Shown here: positions 33,836-46,369 of the stretch, piece by piece
How positions within the stretch are numbered: the stretch's first letter is position 1
Layout of the letters: each line of letters begins with the position of its first letter
Assembly: GCA_035048485.1 (NCBI GenBank)
Contig: CM068592.1
Span: forward strand, 34,534,501 to 34,598,500
Direction: 5' to 3'
Source: Pteria penguin
Lineage: Eukaryota > Mollusca > Bivalvia > Pterioida > Pteriidae
DNA: 64,000 bases
Notes under the pieces: model-generated
Told to the model about the DNA's origin: nothing
What the model saw: only the letters and a program-made list of their open reading frames with translations
Database searches by the model: none
Translations under genes and position numbers: made by a program

Positions 33836-34190
33836 CAGACACCAAATAAAAGGCAGAAGACATCTGATCAGGTCTAAAAGTTACATTATAGTATTCACGA
33901 TAGTTTATTGTACCTTATAACTAGGAATGTAACAATTTATCGCGATATAACAGAATTACTTATAAAAAATAAAAGCTAACAAATAGGAAAATTTTTGTTT
34001 TATGCTTTGTGCCTATTTATAATTCATTTCTAGTTGTTTAATATAGACTTTTTTCCATCAAAAAACTATTTTAAATTAAAAATTATGGAGTGTGGTGAGA
34101 TGTATCGTATCTTTCTTCAAATATCGTTATACGTTTCGTATCGTGTAAAACTGTATAGTTACATGTACATCTCTAAAATATCATTGAGGG

Positions 34191-34436
34191 GCAGGCTTGG
34201 TGTAGTGGTTAAGCGCTTGGCTTGCGGCGCCGACGATCCGGGTTCGATTCCCGGATTGCGCCACTATGTTTAAGAGGTTGGTAACCTCCTGCTTCCATGT
34301 CGCGATATAACTGAAAAATTGTTGAAAGCGACGTAAAACACCAAATCAACCAACCAACCTCCTGCTTCCATGTCGCGATATAACTGAAATATTGTTGAAA
34401 GCGACCTAAAACACCAATCAACCAACCAACCAACTA
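34191..34436 (+). mobile_element. tRNA-derived SINE, family 2, with duplicated tail
   Basis: Full head (GGCTTGGTGTAGTGGTTAAG, GGGTTCGATTCCCGG), body and tail to 34355. A second tail copy (CCTCCTGCTTCCATGTCGCG) follows at 34358-34436, both ending in CAACCAACC. Confidence 0.8.
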
Positions 34437-34727
34437 AAATATCATTGCTAACTCTTAATGCACCGATCCATTTTCTTGAAATATCAAAGACTTCACGTTA
34501 TTTTATGTCGCACAAGCCAAGTATTTGAATATAACGTTTAAGGCATATATTTGACAGAATATCACTTCATTGATGACAACATGGATCCGTGAATTGATAG
34601 TGTCTTGCCATATATTCAATGCAACATAGATATAAAATACATTCGTAGTCTATAAATTACCAGATATAAGATATGTATCAATGATAGCAAATACTCGAAG
34701 CTCAAGATTCATATAATTTAAAGCAGA

Positions 34728-35152
34728 GAGAAGACAGAAGACATCTGCATGGTAAAATCATTAAGGACATACACATAAAACATGATAATTTTCGAATAAA
34801 CACAACATATAAATATATATAATACAAAACACAAAATATAAATATATATAATACTGCAATAACGATACCGATTTTGGACAGTCAATTAAAGTAACAAACG
34901 TCACTCAACTGGTGTAGTTAGTCGGATGACGGGCGCACAATTACCAATTTGCCGCAAAAACAGCGCAATCACATTTAAAAAAATCAGAAATAATCCTTCA
35001 TACGGAGAGCAAAGATCAGCAGGATTCTTAAGACGAGGGGTTATAAAAATTTCTACATGAAACGTTTTATATAATAATATTATCAAAATATGTAACAAAA
35101 GTAAACTTTGCTCTGCCCGTCTGTAAGCGAGCTCAGATCATTGAATAAGGAA
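34728..35152 (-). mobile_element. Penelope-like family B 3'UTR fragment
   Basis: Shows the family terminus GAGAAGACAGAAGACATCTG, the CGATACCGATTTTGGACAGTC block, CAAATATGT-like spacer and GCCCGTCTGTAAGCGAGCTC. No coding part. Confidence 0.65.
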
Positions 35153-35838
35153 CACTGTTAATCTCTGTTCACCATATCCGGTATTACAGGAATCAAGTAC
35201 AACGGGAGCATATTTATGTTGCTTACAATATCCTACCCTTAATGATTAATTTAGTTATTTTTTCTAAAACATTTATTTGCTGATTATTTTAAGTACTTTC
35301 AAAAGTATAATTCATATGCATGTTTCGATTCCACAAGATTGAAACAGATTTAAATTGACTGAATACTCAACAGACAGTCATTAGTCAGTAGTAAGAAATT
35401 CTAATGAATGCCTTGGATAAACTTTATATTGTATCTGTCACATTCAAGAAATGAAAACTGTTGGATAATCAGCTTCTGCTACTTAATTAGAATCAATCAT
35501 ATGGTAAATGATACGTATTCATGACAGTATAGCTATAAATCGTAAATTTTGTATTTATATTGCCTCAATATATGCCACTTAAAACTACCACCCACTTAGT
35601 GTACTGATGGCGTTATTTGGATAACCTTATCTTGCATACACTTTCTCAGAAATGTTCTGTCCAAATATTTATGTAGTGTTCTGAACATTTGTTTGGCAAG
35701 ACGCGCGATAACCGCAAAGGCAATTTGTTAAAGAAATGCATATATCATCCTAGTATATTTCAGTTTTAGTGTCTCGTGTACGGCCGTAATCTCGTTCTAT
35801 AGATAACGACATTAAGGGTCAGAGGGTTCACTCATATA
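35153..35838. other. No recognisable feature
   Basis: Nothing supported. Confidence 0.45.
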
Positions 35839-35839
35839 C

Positions 35840-36130
35840 ACGAGAAGACACAAAACATCTGACCAAGCTGTATGACACAAATCACCAAGGGCATGCACAT
35901 AAAACATGATAATAGTCAAATAAATACAGAAAACCAGAGGACACACAATTTAAAATTTATAAATAATATTCCATATATAGATCAAGAATCAACAGTTTTC
36001 TCAAGACATGAAACGTTTTATGAGATAATATGATAGTATTACAACATTTTATGAGATACTATGATAGTATTAAAGATATGTTAAGGAACATCAACATGTA
36101 AACCGTGATTTGCTTGTCTGTACTTATCAT
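35840..36130 (-). mobile_element. Penelope-like family B 3'UTR fragment
   Basis: AGAAGACACAAAACATCTGACC terminus, CACCAAGGGCATGCACATAA, and a locally duplicated ACATTTTATGAGATAATATGATAGT block. Confidence 0.55.
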
Positions 36131-36599
36131 TGTCTAGATATATATTTTAGCTCTTAGTTTTACAGGCACGTTATACGTGAGAACAGTGCCGTTTCGATGG
36201 ATTGATGCATTGGTACGCAGTAAATACAGTTTTAGTGCATCATGGTAGAGGGAATGGTAAGAGGATTCAGCCCTGAATAAAATCAAAGATTACATGTACA
36301 TACTCGTATGATATATTGAAAAGACCACAGACCAGAAAATTACATAGGGTATAGACTTAAACACTGATGTTTGTCCAAACTTTCACTGAATGCATTTTGA
36401 TTTATAATACTTTCTATCATGACAGAAACATTCATTCAGATGGAAATATTTACTAAATTATAAATTTAAAGTAAATGGAGATAAAAATAGAATAAAACCA
36501 AGAAAAAGAACAAATAAATAAATAAATAAATGAAATTAAAAAAGGAATGGAATTAAAATAAAAAGATCATCTTAATGTAAAATACGAAATTAACTGTTG

Positions 36600-36950
36600 T
36601 CACAAGACAATGGCACTAACAACAATGTACCACAGTGGACATTCACAGACGACTGAAATTCAGAGGCAAGACCAGGTGCCCGGGAGGAGTGAGCGTCTCC
36701 TTTTTGCCTAGCCACAACCACCGTGAATGTCCTTACAGAGGATACAGATATAATTCAGTACTCTATATGTACATGAATATGATCGAACATAGTGTAGAAA
36801 GTGCCACTGCCAAATAACATTAAGAAAAAGGGTATAAAACATTTAAGTCAAATCCCCCGCGGGGAACTTTTTTAACGAGCTCCACACTGCAAAGGGAATA
36901 ATTGTGAAGTTAATGTGAAATATGAATATAGCGGATGTCACATGGCAACA
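36600..36950 (-). repeat. Dispersed repeat R1, inverted copy
   Basis: Minus-strand match to 7600-7975, including the CCGCGGGGAACTTTTTTAACG segment. A second partial unit follows at 36950-37080. Confidence 0.65.
36637..36732 (-). repeat. 95-nt structured module with perfect 10-bp outer stem
   Basis: GGACATTCAC (36637-36646) pairs with GTGAATGTCC (36723-36732). Compared with the copy at 7836, one base pair has changed on both sides (C-G to U-A type). AGGAG/CTCCT hairpin and CCAGGTGCCCGGGAGG block kept. Confidence 0.78.
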
Positions 36951-36975
36951 TGGCACCGGCAACAATGTACCACAG

Positions 36976-37070
36976 TTAACGTACCACTGAAATTCAGAGG
37001 TGAGACCAGGTGCCCGGGAGGAGTAAGCATTTCCTGTTTGTCTAGACACACCCGCCTTGAATGTCTTAAC
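36976..37070 (-). repeat. 95-nt structured module, weaker copy
   Basis: GTTAA and TTAAC ends pair over 5 bp. Internal GTGAGACCAGGTGCCCGGGA is intact. Lies 340 bp from the previous copy with the same CAACAATGTACCACAG left flank, as if duplicated in tandem. Confidence 0.65.
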
Positions 37071-37084
37071 ATACAGTCGAAACA

Positions 37085-38590
37085 AACATAATTCAGATCA
37101 ATATATTATGACGAACGATGATATGGACGTTATGTGAGTATTACACTGACATAACACCGATAACCTAGGAATTTCACTTGCATATTTGAATTGCGTAATT
37201 CCTTACTTCTATCTGAGAAATTCATTTTTGGTTTCTTTTAACAAGAGACAGGAAATATGTATAAAATATACAAAAAAAAAAATAATTAGTAAAATAAACC
37301 CCAAAATATCGCAATGGAAGAACGGTATGTTTGTTTGGTTATTTAATTTTTTCAGTAAAGTGCTTGTTTCAAACTATCGTATCTCTTATCACAACAAGTG
37401 TTGATTGTACCCTACTAATTATCTTTCAGATTCTGAAAAATATAAAAAATACTTTATTGCAGATACAAAAAACAATAGAAATTATTACAAAATCTTCTTT
37501 GTTATTCGATGGAAATATGATAACATCATAAGTAAAAGAAAATGCGTTCAACGTTTTATTCATAAACGACTACAAATCAAATTACCTCGAAAACAAATAT
37601 AGCATCACGGTAGGTGTGACATGTCGGCAGAGCATATTCACTTCTCTACTGCATCTGATCCATTCCCGCAATAGCTTTTTTTCTCTATTTTGTATTGAAG
37701 TTTTCGTATCTTACCCTATTACCTTGTTCTGTTTTCTTTCAACGCCAATTTGTATCATTAAAACAGGATTGAAATTGTCAAATATTTGTATTGGCATGAT
37801 GCATTTGTTTTAATAGTGCCCCATGTACAATGAACAATCTTAGCGTAGTATGGTTACTAGTATATCCTTGTATTCAATAAGATATAGTCGTAATAAAAGA
37901 CTGAAGAGTCACTATGATCTCTCTCTCCACCACCAGAAATGACAAAATGTTAAGATTTGAAAAGATGTCCGATATCATGTTTGAGACAATAAATTGAACG
38001 ATGTTCTACTTAACTTAATTGTTTGGAAGTCCTTCATCTATACAGAAATAATGTAAGGGCATACAATCAATCTTTGAATCGAATAAAGATGCTGCTGAGA
38101 AATGGAGTAATCATACAAATGACCATTAGAATATTGTCTTGAGTAAAGGGTTTCATTTTCCTATTGAAATGACTTCTTTGAAGCAATACAGTATTGAAGC
38201 AAAAAAATAAAGGTTTGGTTTTAAATTTAGTGTGGACAATAGCCTGAGTTGATAAAATGAAATCTTAATATTGATTTCCAGACTTTTTAACATTACATGT
38301 AATTACGCAATAATGACTTCTTTGTGATGACTCTATCCCGGACTTTTATTAACCGTTACCGTTTTTCTTTATAAGTATGCTTAGACATCCACGTTCCACG
38401 TTCACCACGTGTTTTCTTGAGATTTAGAAATTAGATTCCAGCCCCCAATAGGTTTTTATATAGATTATGTTATAATCTTGCAAATATAGTGTATAATTGA
38501 TTTCTATCTTAATTCATACGTATTTCATTAATTGTTAAATTTTTGTGGTTTTGTGTTGGGCATTGTTAAACCTACTTTTATTTCGCTATG
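37085..38590. other. No recognisable feature
   Basis: AT-rich; several chance open frames but no splice or domain support. Confidence 0.45.
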
Positions 38591-38595
38591 AATAA

Positions 38596-38777
38596 TACAG
38601 TCAAACCTGTCTATTAAGGTCAGCTGAAGGAAGAGTCCAAAGTGGCCTTTATAGACAGCCGGCCTTTATACAGAGGTCTTTTATTTAGGAAAAGATAGAT
38701 TTTGAGAATTTAAAATGTTACCTTTATAGACAGGTGAACTCTTAATAGAGGTGGCTGCTAAGACAGATTTTACTGTA
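38596..38777. mobile_element. MITE-like element with TACAGT termini
   Basis: ACAGTCAAACCTGTCT (38597-38612) and, inverted, ACAGTAAAATCTGTCT (from 38761-38776). TA at each end suggests a Tc1/mariner-type target. Internal subterminal repeats CTTTATAGACAG recur. Confidence 0.65.
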
Positions 38778-39139
38778 CATGTTTCATCTGGAAAACTTAT
38801 TTATATCTCACTTAATCACACTTATATAAAATCCACACTTGGTATTGTCTGTCTTGAATTGAATCATATCATTTATCGGCTGTATTTTTCTAGCCTCTAG
38901 GAAACTATAATTAATAATTTTTATATTGCATTTTTTGGGAAGTAATTTACTAATTTAAGATTTGAACTATTCATTGTGCATTTTGTTGCTTCATTATTGA
39001 TTATAATTGAATTCATTTTCAAGTTGTCATGATTATATAAGTATATATAAGAATGCTTCCATTTTGTGAAAATCAAATTAATCCGCTGTCATATATATTT
39101 TGGAACATATGGTTATGATTTTCTATTATTTTATTGTAG

Positions 39140-39295
39140 TTTTCACCCTCCCTGGAGGTCTTTACAAATGGTACAGGATATTCTTTTAAATGCTTGAGTC
39201 CAATGATGTTTATCAGAAATAACAAACGTCGGAAGGTACACTGCGAGATATTTCTACTAGCTGGATGTGGCGCTCTGGGTCACCAAGACACGTGA
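39140..39295 (+). CDS. Possible terminal exon of a ZP-domain-like protein
   Basis: After the acceptor ATTTTATTGTAG, a 51-codon frame runs to TGA at 39293-39295. It reads SPSLEVFTNGTGYSFKCLSP, then MMFIRNN and KVHCEIFLLAGC. The F...HC-x-x-x-x-x-x-x-C pattern recalls the second half of ZP domains, which form extracellular filaments. AATAAA at about 39359 could end it. No upstream exon was found, so it could be a pseudogene piece or chance. Confidence 0.3.
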   Translation, partial: FSPSLEVFTNGTGYSFKCLSPMMFIRNNKRRKVHCEIFLLAGCGALGHQDT

Positions 39296-39299
39296 TAAG

Positions 39300-40300
39300 G
39301 TAAAAATGAGGGAGTAATTTAAGGGTAATCTAGTCTCACATTTCTAACATAAATGGACAATAAACCAATCCATATATACATATATAAAGTGACAAATAGC
39401 GAATTTTAGACTTATGATTGAATCGAATGCGAATCTCATTGCAAAAATAGGGTTTGCCGCCGATTCCTTGTATATGAGGAATTCAAGGGTTATACTTGGT
39501 ACTGATTGTGACATCATGGTAACGTCTTATTGATTTTTACTTCATGTTTGTAAGAATACGTTTTATTTCGTCCCTATATATTAAGGCTGTAGTTAATGGC
39601 GACGAACCCCATTGAGATGGCACCGTCAGTGACCGTTAGGTAATGGAAAATCTATGCATCAATCATGTTACGGCCAGGACTGACTCTGTCGACAATTGTG
39701 TTTTGATACAGTTAATAAATCGGGTTTGCGACTGCCCATCCTTTCACTTTAATCAGTCGAATTACTGATAGCAGTTGTATTGTGCATTGGTTTGACTACT
39801 TTATATGCACAAAACTTTATCATTTGATTCATTTCTTATATGTCTTATATATTTGTGTACTTAATGATGATCATGAATCAAGTTACACATGACTTTATCC
39901 AAACAAAGCTTTTTGTAAAAAGAATATTTATTCATAATGAAACTCAAACATTAAAAATATACATGTGCATGTTGCAATAAAAAAGGAAAAAAAAAATCAT
40001 TGACATTGCCTTTTTTATGAGAAATTACTTGCCGTTCTGTTGAATGGATAGATCAACGACGAAATAGAATGTTGTCTCCGAAGATTTTACAAAGCTGAAG
40101 GTTGCAAATTGATACGATTTCTGCCAATCAAATTTGCAAATCTTTAAGACTGAATGAAGCAATCACGCAATCAGTACGACAACGAATTATTTGTTTGTCA
40201 AAGGAACCATGACAGATTCAGAGCGAATAGATCGAAACTGAATAAAATAGAGCATTATACTGCTGTAGTGAAAAGATTTGTAGCATAGGTATTATAAATA
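39300..40300. other. No recognisable feature
   Basis: Nothing supported apart from the poly(A)-like signal near 39359. Confidence 0.4.
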
Positions 40301-40780
40301 CATTAAGGTGGGCTCGTAAACCGATTAACCGCACTGATTGAGAGAATATCGTCACTTCAATAGCTTTTTTTCGGAGTCTGTGTCGCCAATGTATTACATC
40401 AACTGCTTTTGTGGTGTATTTTTAGGTGCTTGTTCTTGATTACTCTCCGTGTAAGAGGCGACTTTTTTCATAAAACTGAGAAGGGAACTGCTATAATTCT
40501 TAATAATTATATGATTCTTACCCCCGCTAAACAACGTTGGTCGTACCTTAATGTGTCATTCTAGACCTCTTGATGGATCTAGTCCTATCACTCTAAAACT
40601 AAGGGGTATCTCCCTCATGCATAGCTCTGTCCTTAGATAGATTCTTTTGTTCACTTTTCGTTCAGTTTGCTTCAACACTGCTCTTAATATTTTTAAATAT
40701 TTTGAGAAATCCAATCATTCGGTGATGAAGGTTAAACTGTAATAAAGCTGTTTTCTTTCTTCATTTTTGACGTTAAGAAT
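40300..40780 (+). repeat. Family B 3'UTR piece (40300-40400) and inverted R2 repeat (40540-40780)
   Basis: GTGGGCTCGTAAACCGATTA is the family B block. CACTCTAAAACTAAGGGGTA and GCATAGCTCTGTCCTTAGAT match R2 (8060-8430) in reverse. Confidence 0.55.
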
Positions 40781-41465
40781 TGAATAATTAACGTGAAAAT
40801 GACATAAATCTCAACTCAGTTGTCGTCAAGTAATGAGTAAAAACAAATTCAAAACGTTATTAAGTGAAATTCAATCAATACCAAAAAAAAAAAAAAAAAA
40901 AAAATGAATAAAACTATATAAGATATAAATCCAATTAAAGTATAATTATATATTATTAGGAATTATACAATTATTGTAAAAAATATATATATCAAAACGA
41001 AAATATTGATAAATAAACAATTTAGAAAAAAGGCGATGAAAAACTTTTTTTTAAAAATTTTATAGCATTTACTTTTAAAATGTTGAATTTTTAAACAAGA
41101 GTCAACCGAAACCGTTAACCCATAAAACCTCTTACATAAAAGTGTCCAAACCCTTGCTCGAGCTGAGTACAACCAATGTTAAAAGTGTGCCTTTCTGAAA
41201 ACAAAGAAACTTACACCCTGTGATCTGAAAAATCGATTCCAATATGCATTTCATTTTTGTTATACTTAAGTGGTAGCTTTCTCTAGATAAACCATAAATG
41301 CTTATCAATTATCATCATCCTTATGGTTATTCTGGGATCCCTCTGAACTTCATACCACTCGAATAAAGTCGTTAGCAATGTATTTAACGCTTAACAACTA
41401 CAAGTATAATCATCATTGTCATGAAATTTATTCCTTATTTACATAATACATATAAGAATATATAT
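40780..41465. other. No recognisable feature
   Basis: A poly(A) tract lies at about 40882-40903; otherwise unremarkable AT-rich DNA. Confidence 0.45.
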
Positions 41466-41469
41466 ACGT

Positions 41470-41765
41470 TATAATTCGTACACCAGGCGTAAATTTTGAC
41501 AACTTATATCTTTTAAGTGATGCTCATGGCTAAATGATTGTCATTCTAATAACATATCAATATTTGAAGAGCAGAAAAGTGGCAGAAAAATCGCTCTAAA
41601 GAATCAATCTAAGGACAGAGCTATACATGCGGGAGATACTCCTTAGTTTTGGGATGATTTACAAAATTTCATGACTGATTTTTTTTTGTATTTCACATCC
41701 GTACAAAAGCACTGAAAACTAGACTTACGATGCCCTCCGGACTATCAGTCCATCAGAAGTGACAT
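41470..41765 (-). repeat. Dispersed repeat R2
   Basis: GAATCAATCTAAGGACAGAG, GGAGATACTCCTTAGTTTTG and CACTGAAAACTAGACTTACG match 8060-8430. The hammerhead-related end (GATGCTCATGGC, CACCAGGCG) is strongly altered. Confidence 0.6.
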
Positions 41766-42239
41766 CGGCTTAGTGGTTATAATAATATTAGAAAAAAATA
41801 TACGTTATAATTTTGTGCACCAGATTGCATAATAAATAATCTGATTAACATTAGCACATGTATTTTTAACAAACAGAGGAGGGTTTAAAGAGACATAGAT
41901 TCACTGTATGACAATGTCCACCGACGAAAAAAAAATTATTGCCAGATGATATTATTAAAGGCATCACATGCGTTGAAAATAGATATTTATCTATATAACA
42001 AATCGAGATAAATTTCAGGCCATTTGTATCGGAAAAAAGAAATTTTCAAAAACACCTTTTTTGAATTGCAGGGCAGCATTTGTATAGAATGTGAAGAAAC
42101 TATTAAAGTTTTAGGTATCAATATAGACTACCAGTTTTAATATAATAAACGTATTACGCATAAGTGTAGGAAATCGTGCCAGCGGATGGCAGTTCTTAAA
42201 CGCATAGGTTACCGACTGTATCATATTAGCAAACTTATC

Positions 42240-42780
42240 GTTTTCCACACTTATTATCCCAAGAAAAAATACAGAAGGACATCACAAAAATATTAGATTA
42301 TAGTGCAGTTACGATAACGACTTAGGACAGTCATTTGATATGACAATAGTCAATCAATTAGTATGGTTAACCAGTTTACGGATCCACTTTCCCACTAACC
42401 GCACATTGAAAAATAGTAATTCTTTCTCCATACAGATATAAAGGGTCAACAAGTGTCTCAAGTTTAGAGGTCATGAAAATATGTAAACACGTTTTGTAAT
42501 GCAGAAAAATATCATAATATCAAACACGTATAAAGCGGCATCAAAATGAGGAAACAGTGCTCTGCCGGTCTGGAAGCGATCTCAGACCCTTGATCCGTAG
42601 GAGTTACAACTAACAGACGGAGGGGATGAGGTTCGGGACCATGTCTTCTCTGAATAACAAAACCCGTCATTTAGACCCAACCGTCCTGTTAGTTAGCGAG
42701 CAACGTTCAAGTAAAAGTATGTATAAGGCTGTAGAGGAGCTAACCGTGAAAACATTCCTCTCAAATAGACTTCTTTGATC
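42240..42780 (-). mobile_element. Penelope-like family B 3' fragment
   Basis: CGATAACGACTTAGGACAGTC, GGTTAACCAGTTTACGG, CTCTGCCGGTCTGGAAGCGA and the start of the C-terminal domain (TGTCTTCTCTGA, AAGTAAAAGTATG). Confidence 0.62.
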
Positions 42781-42784
42781 GTCA

Positions 42785-44465
42785 TATGTTCAAAAAGGTG
42801 AGAGTACTTATCATGGAAAACAGTGATTAATTGCTCAACACGAAATTACAAAAAAGTGCACGACAAAACTAAAATGCTTTTGGTAGTGTTGTATTATTTA
42901 CTTGTGTTTCTTTGACTATAGTAAGATAAAAGGGAGATCAAATCGAAACGATTTTAACAGTTACAAAATTAGATTTTGAGGAACAATTTAGTTTCCTCGC
43001 CACCAACAATCGAGGGCTTCATAATTTATTTCATAAAAAAGCCCTAACCGCATTGATCACGTCGTACTTAAATTTCCAGTGGGATAATAAAACACCATAT
43101 ACACATCTACGGCATAAGACATTCCATCTCAATCGCCGTAAAATGTCCTATTTTATTGTGTTTGTATGCTATATCATCTTATCTGTGCACATAACACGTA
43201 ATTTACGTACCAATTACCCAGGAGGAAGTATATATAAATCACAGAGATGCGACCTATAGTGTTTATCGTTTTGTCGTATGGATGCGTTTTCCCCTCAGAA
43301 ATATTTGTAATCCAATTAAATCTATTTATTTCTAATTCGCAAGAATAGAAATATATTTCTAGAAGTTGAACAAGAACAATAATAATATGATAATAATAAT
43401 TACAATCAGAACCTATCAAGCAACATACCGAGACTGAAGAGAATAAGAAAAGACTACAGTTAAGGCAATAGGTTGCTCGAAAAGTGCGTGATCGAACCTA
43501 AAACTGATCTTTGTATCGAAAATGAATTTATGAAAATATAAAAAAAATCTGTTATTGCCGGTTACATAGAGTATTGCAATATAATTGGTAGTACTACATA
43601 ATAAGTTATCACAATAAGAACAAGTGTATCATGACTTGTTTATGGTCTTTTTTTACTGGATTTATTCAATGTATAAGTGCCCACTACATCTATGTCTCGT
43701 AGCTGTACCTCAGTTTTACAACTATAACTTCATACTCATATTATTTACCCTTCGGTACTTCTTCGTTTTTTACTTATGTAACAGGACTTTAAATTCTGAC
43801 ATATGCTTCAAGTAGTCGTCTTTTTTTTCTCACAATTTCGCTGGAGTCTAATCCAAATTTCAAACGCTAGAGGCGTTTTCGTATGATTGCATGAATTATA
43901 TCTGAATTAAAGTTGGTTATCCGTCTGTTTCTATACAAGTCTGTATAAACTTGTCAGATCTCTACCTTTACCATAATTTCCTAAACACTCGATAGATTCT
44001 TAATCCATCTCAGCGTGATTTAAATGGTTATAGGAATGTACAGTGCGTATACCATAAATCACAGAACTGAGTCAATGACCCCATTTAAGATGCCAACATC
44101 ATTGTTTATATCGCGTTTGTAAAAGAAAATGTTATCGACTCCTAAATGTCTCGCATCTCATTTTTGAATATATGCATATACAAAGTTGTTTTCCAAGTGT
44201 AGATCCCACCATATCACTGTACCATCTGTTTCTCTATAGTGTTTTCCCCTAAAACGAAGTAATTGTAATGAGGCACTATTTCAATCACGCAATCTGAAAA
44301 TAGTTATGGATTTTTCTCAGCCCTTCAAGCCTCTCTAAATACTTATATTTTTTCTTTTGAAAGAGGTGATAGTTTAAGCTTTTCATCTCAAAATAAGAGA
44401 ATAGCATATTTGAAATATGTTAGTACTATACCTTTTACTAGATTATGAATATTGTTGTATTCTTG
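42785..44465. other. No gene; one short family A tail fragment at 43735-43792
   Basis: TTTACCCTTCGGTACTTCTTCG at 43744 matches the 3'UTR at 7340. Rest is AT-rich without support. Confidence 0.45.
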
Positions 44466-44467
44466 AT

Positions 44468-44730
44468 ATATATGTGGTATCGCGCTGGACTCCTGATCGG
44501 GAGGCCGGGGTTCGATTCCCGCTTTGGTCATGCCGGTGTCCTGTCCTGAGCCAGTAAAAACCGGGACCCCGCGTCGTGGTATGCATGGCACATTAAAGAT
44601 CCGTCACTACTTCGGGTGGGTCCTTTGCAAAGGTAAAAATTTGTATGCCCCAAATCAGGCAGATGCCGTCACCATATACGTGAAATATTCGTGGTATGAC
44701 GTTAAACAAAAATCAATATATATATATATA
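44468..44730 (+). mobile_element. V-SINE (RUDI-type), head truncated
   Basis: Begins inside the tRNA head (GGTATCGCGCTGGACTCC), with box B GGTTCGATTCCC, a V-domain lacking the CGGATGAGA centre, and the tail GTTAAACAAAAATCAATAT. Confidence 0.72.
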
Positions 44731-45235
44731 TCTGTACAAATGTTCGTAATGGGGCATCCTTTTCCTGAAACTTACCCTTCCTTTTGCAACGTCTTGGATA
44801 GCCTGACAAAAGCTACTGCGGAAAATCTCTTAAAAAGACGCTTACTGTTTTTCAAGGTCAAATTTGAAGGTCGTAGTACTACTTGGTTAGAATACCTTAT
44901 AGGCAGATAACAGAACAATTTAATGGGAAAAAGTTTCCATAGTTTCAAAATACACTTCTTCAAACTAAGCGACGGGCGTATTATGCCACTCTAGACGTTG
45001 CCCTTGTTTGAGTTTCTTGTTGATTAGAGTATCCATGTTTCGCTAGCTATATCATATTCTTGATAACTTGGATATGGATAAGGTTAGTATAATTGATGTG
45101 TTTATACAATTAAGTTTCAATGTCATATATAATATCAGAACAAACATACGTATATAAATCCGAGGACAAAACAGCAAATGCCTTCGTATTGTCTACAATT
45201 TACTGTCTGATGGGTAGGTCTATGTACAGATGATG
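44731..45235. other. No recognisable feature
   Basis: One chance frame of 128 codons begins in the SINE; no support for a gene. Confidence 0.45.
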
Positions 45236-45765
45236 GATAAATCCAAACCACAAGTCCAAAAATCATAAAACCAGAGGACATACAAAATCAGTGAAAATGA
45301 AAAACAAATGGAAAATAACAAAATATGTCTACTTGAAGAGCATATGTGAACCCCTGTGATGGAGTGAGATCAGGTGCTCGGGGAGAGTGAGCATCTCCTG
45401 CTTGCTAGCAACACCCGTCACATATACCCAGTAGAAAGAGTCAGATCGTGTAAATTCCATATGTATTTATATATGGAGAAGTCGAAGTAGGCAACCTTCT
45501 AGTATAGAAGGTGTCAAATCTGTGTAAAATGATCGGAATCGGTCTCAGTCCAGAATATCAATTAAAAGTCTGGATAACGAGATATCATATGGAGTAATAA
45601 GAGTCTCGTAACGACCGTAGAATTTCCTCAGTGACGTTGCTAGTCTAGCACATATATAACCCTGGTTGAGCAGCTTAAATGAAAGTCGCCTAGCCCTCAG
45701 AACAAAGTCACTGTAATTTGAGCATGCCCTGGAATAACGTATTAACTGAGATATGAATACGTTGA
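45236..45765 (-). mobile_element. Penelope-like family A 3' fragment, inverted copy of 10025-10556
   Basis: Very close reverse-complement match to 10025-10556: the RT thumb end (FYGRYETLI region), the 3'UTR with the module, and the same terminus at GATGATGGATAAATCC. Breaks at about 45765. Confidence 0.8.
45338..45429 (-). repeat. 95-nt structured module, family A copy
   Basis: CATATGTGA (45341-45349) pairs with TCACATAT near 45420. Internal GGAGTGAGATCAGGTGCTCG differs from 10420 by one base. Confidence 0.7.
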
Positions 45766-45769
45766 GGTA

Positions 45770-46365
45770 AACCCTCCTCTTAGATGATTTTTCATAAATG
45801 AAAAGGAATGAAATGCCTTTTAATGGTCACTTTTTTACATGGAGGAAAGTATCAGTTTGTTTATCTAAGATTTATTGGAAATTTGTTTAACGATCTTGCT
45901 GCATTAGTGTGTAATGACTAGAGTTGGTACATTCTTAATGTATATATTAGTTACCAAGTAATACTTACAATGTGAATAATTAACTTTTTATTTATCTTTG
46001 TAATGAGTTATGTAATGAGACTATATACCGAATACCTGGTGCATTGCAGTGCCTGGTCAAATCAACTTTTATTTTTAGTGTCAAAGATTATACATGATGC
46101 GGGTGGCTGAAGTATTGACAAAAGACCATGGGCAACTTTATTAGTGGTAATGTTAATAAATAAGCATGTAGGAACGCTTTATATATAAACAGATGTAGTT
46201 GCACAATGTACTTACATTTCCTATGCATTTCAGCTCCAAAACTCTTCTTCCTTCCCTCTGTTCGGATCCTATTCCTCAATCGCCGCATACCAGATATGTT
46301 GGAAAACGGTATTATTAGAATTTTAGAGAGCATATGTGACATCTTGCCATTGCATCCTTAAGAAG
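45770..46365. other. No firm feature; possible exon at 46342-46219 (minus)
   Basis: A minus-strand frame with MRRLRNRIRTEGRKKSFGAE ends at a perfect donor GTAAGT (46218). No partner exon or domain was found, so it is not called. Confidence 0.3.
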
Positions 46366-46369
46366 CAAA

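Noticed and set aside
34191..34265. Functional tRNA gene
   Set aside because: It is the head of a multi-copy SINE with a non-tRNA body and tail.
44524..44910. 128-codon ORF
   Set aside because: Its first half is V-SINE sequence read through by chance.
46219..46342. Minus-strand exon with perfect GTAAGT donor
   Set aside because: No partner exon or domain, and it lies next to a degraded retroelement.
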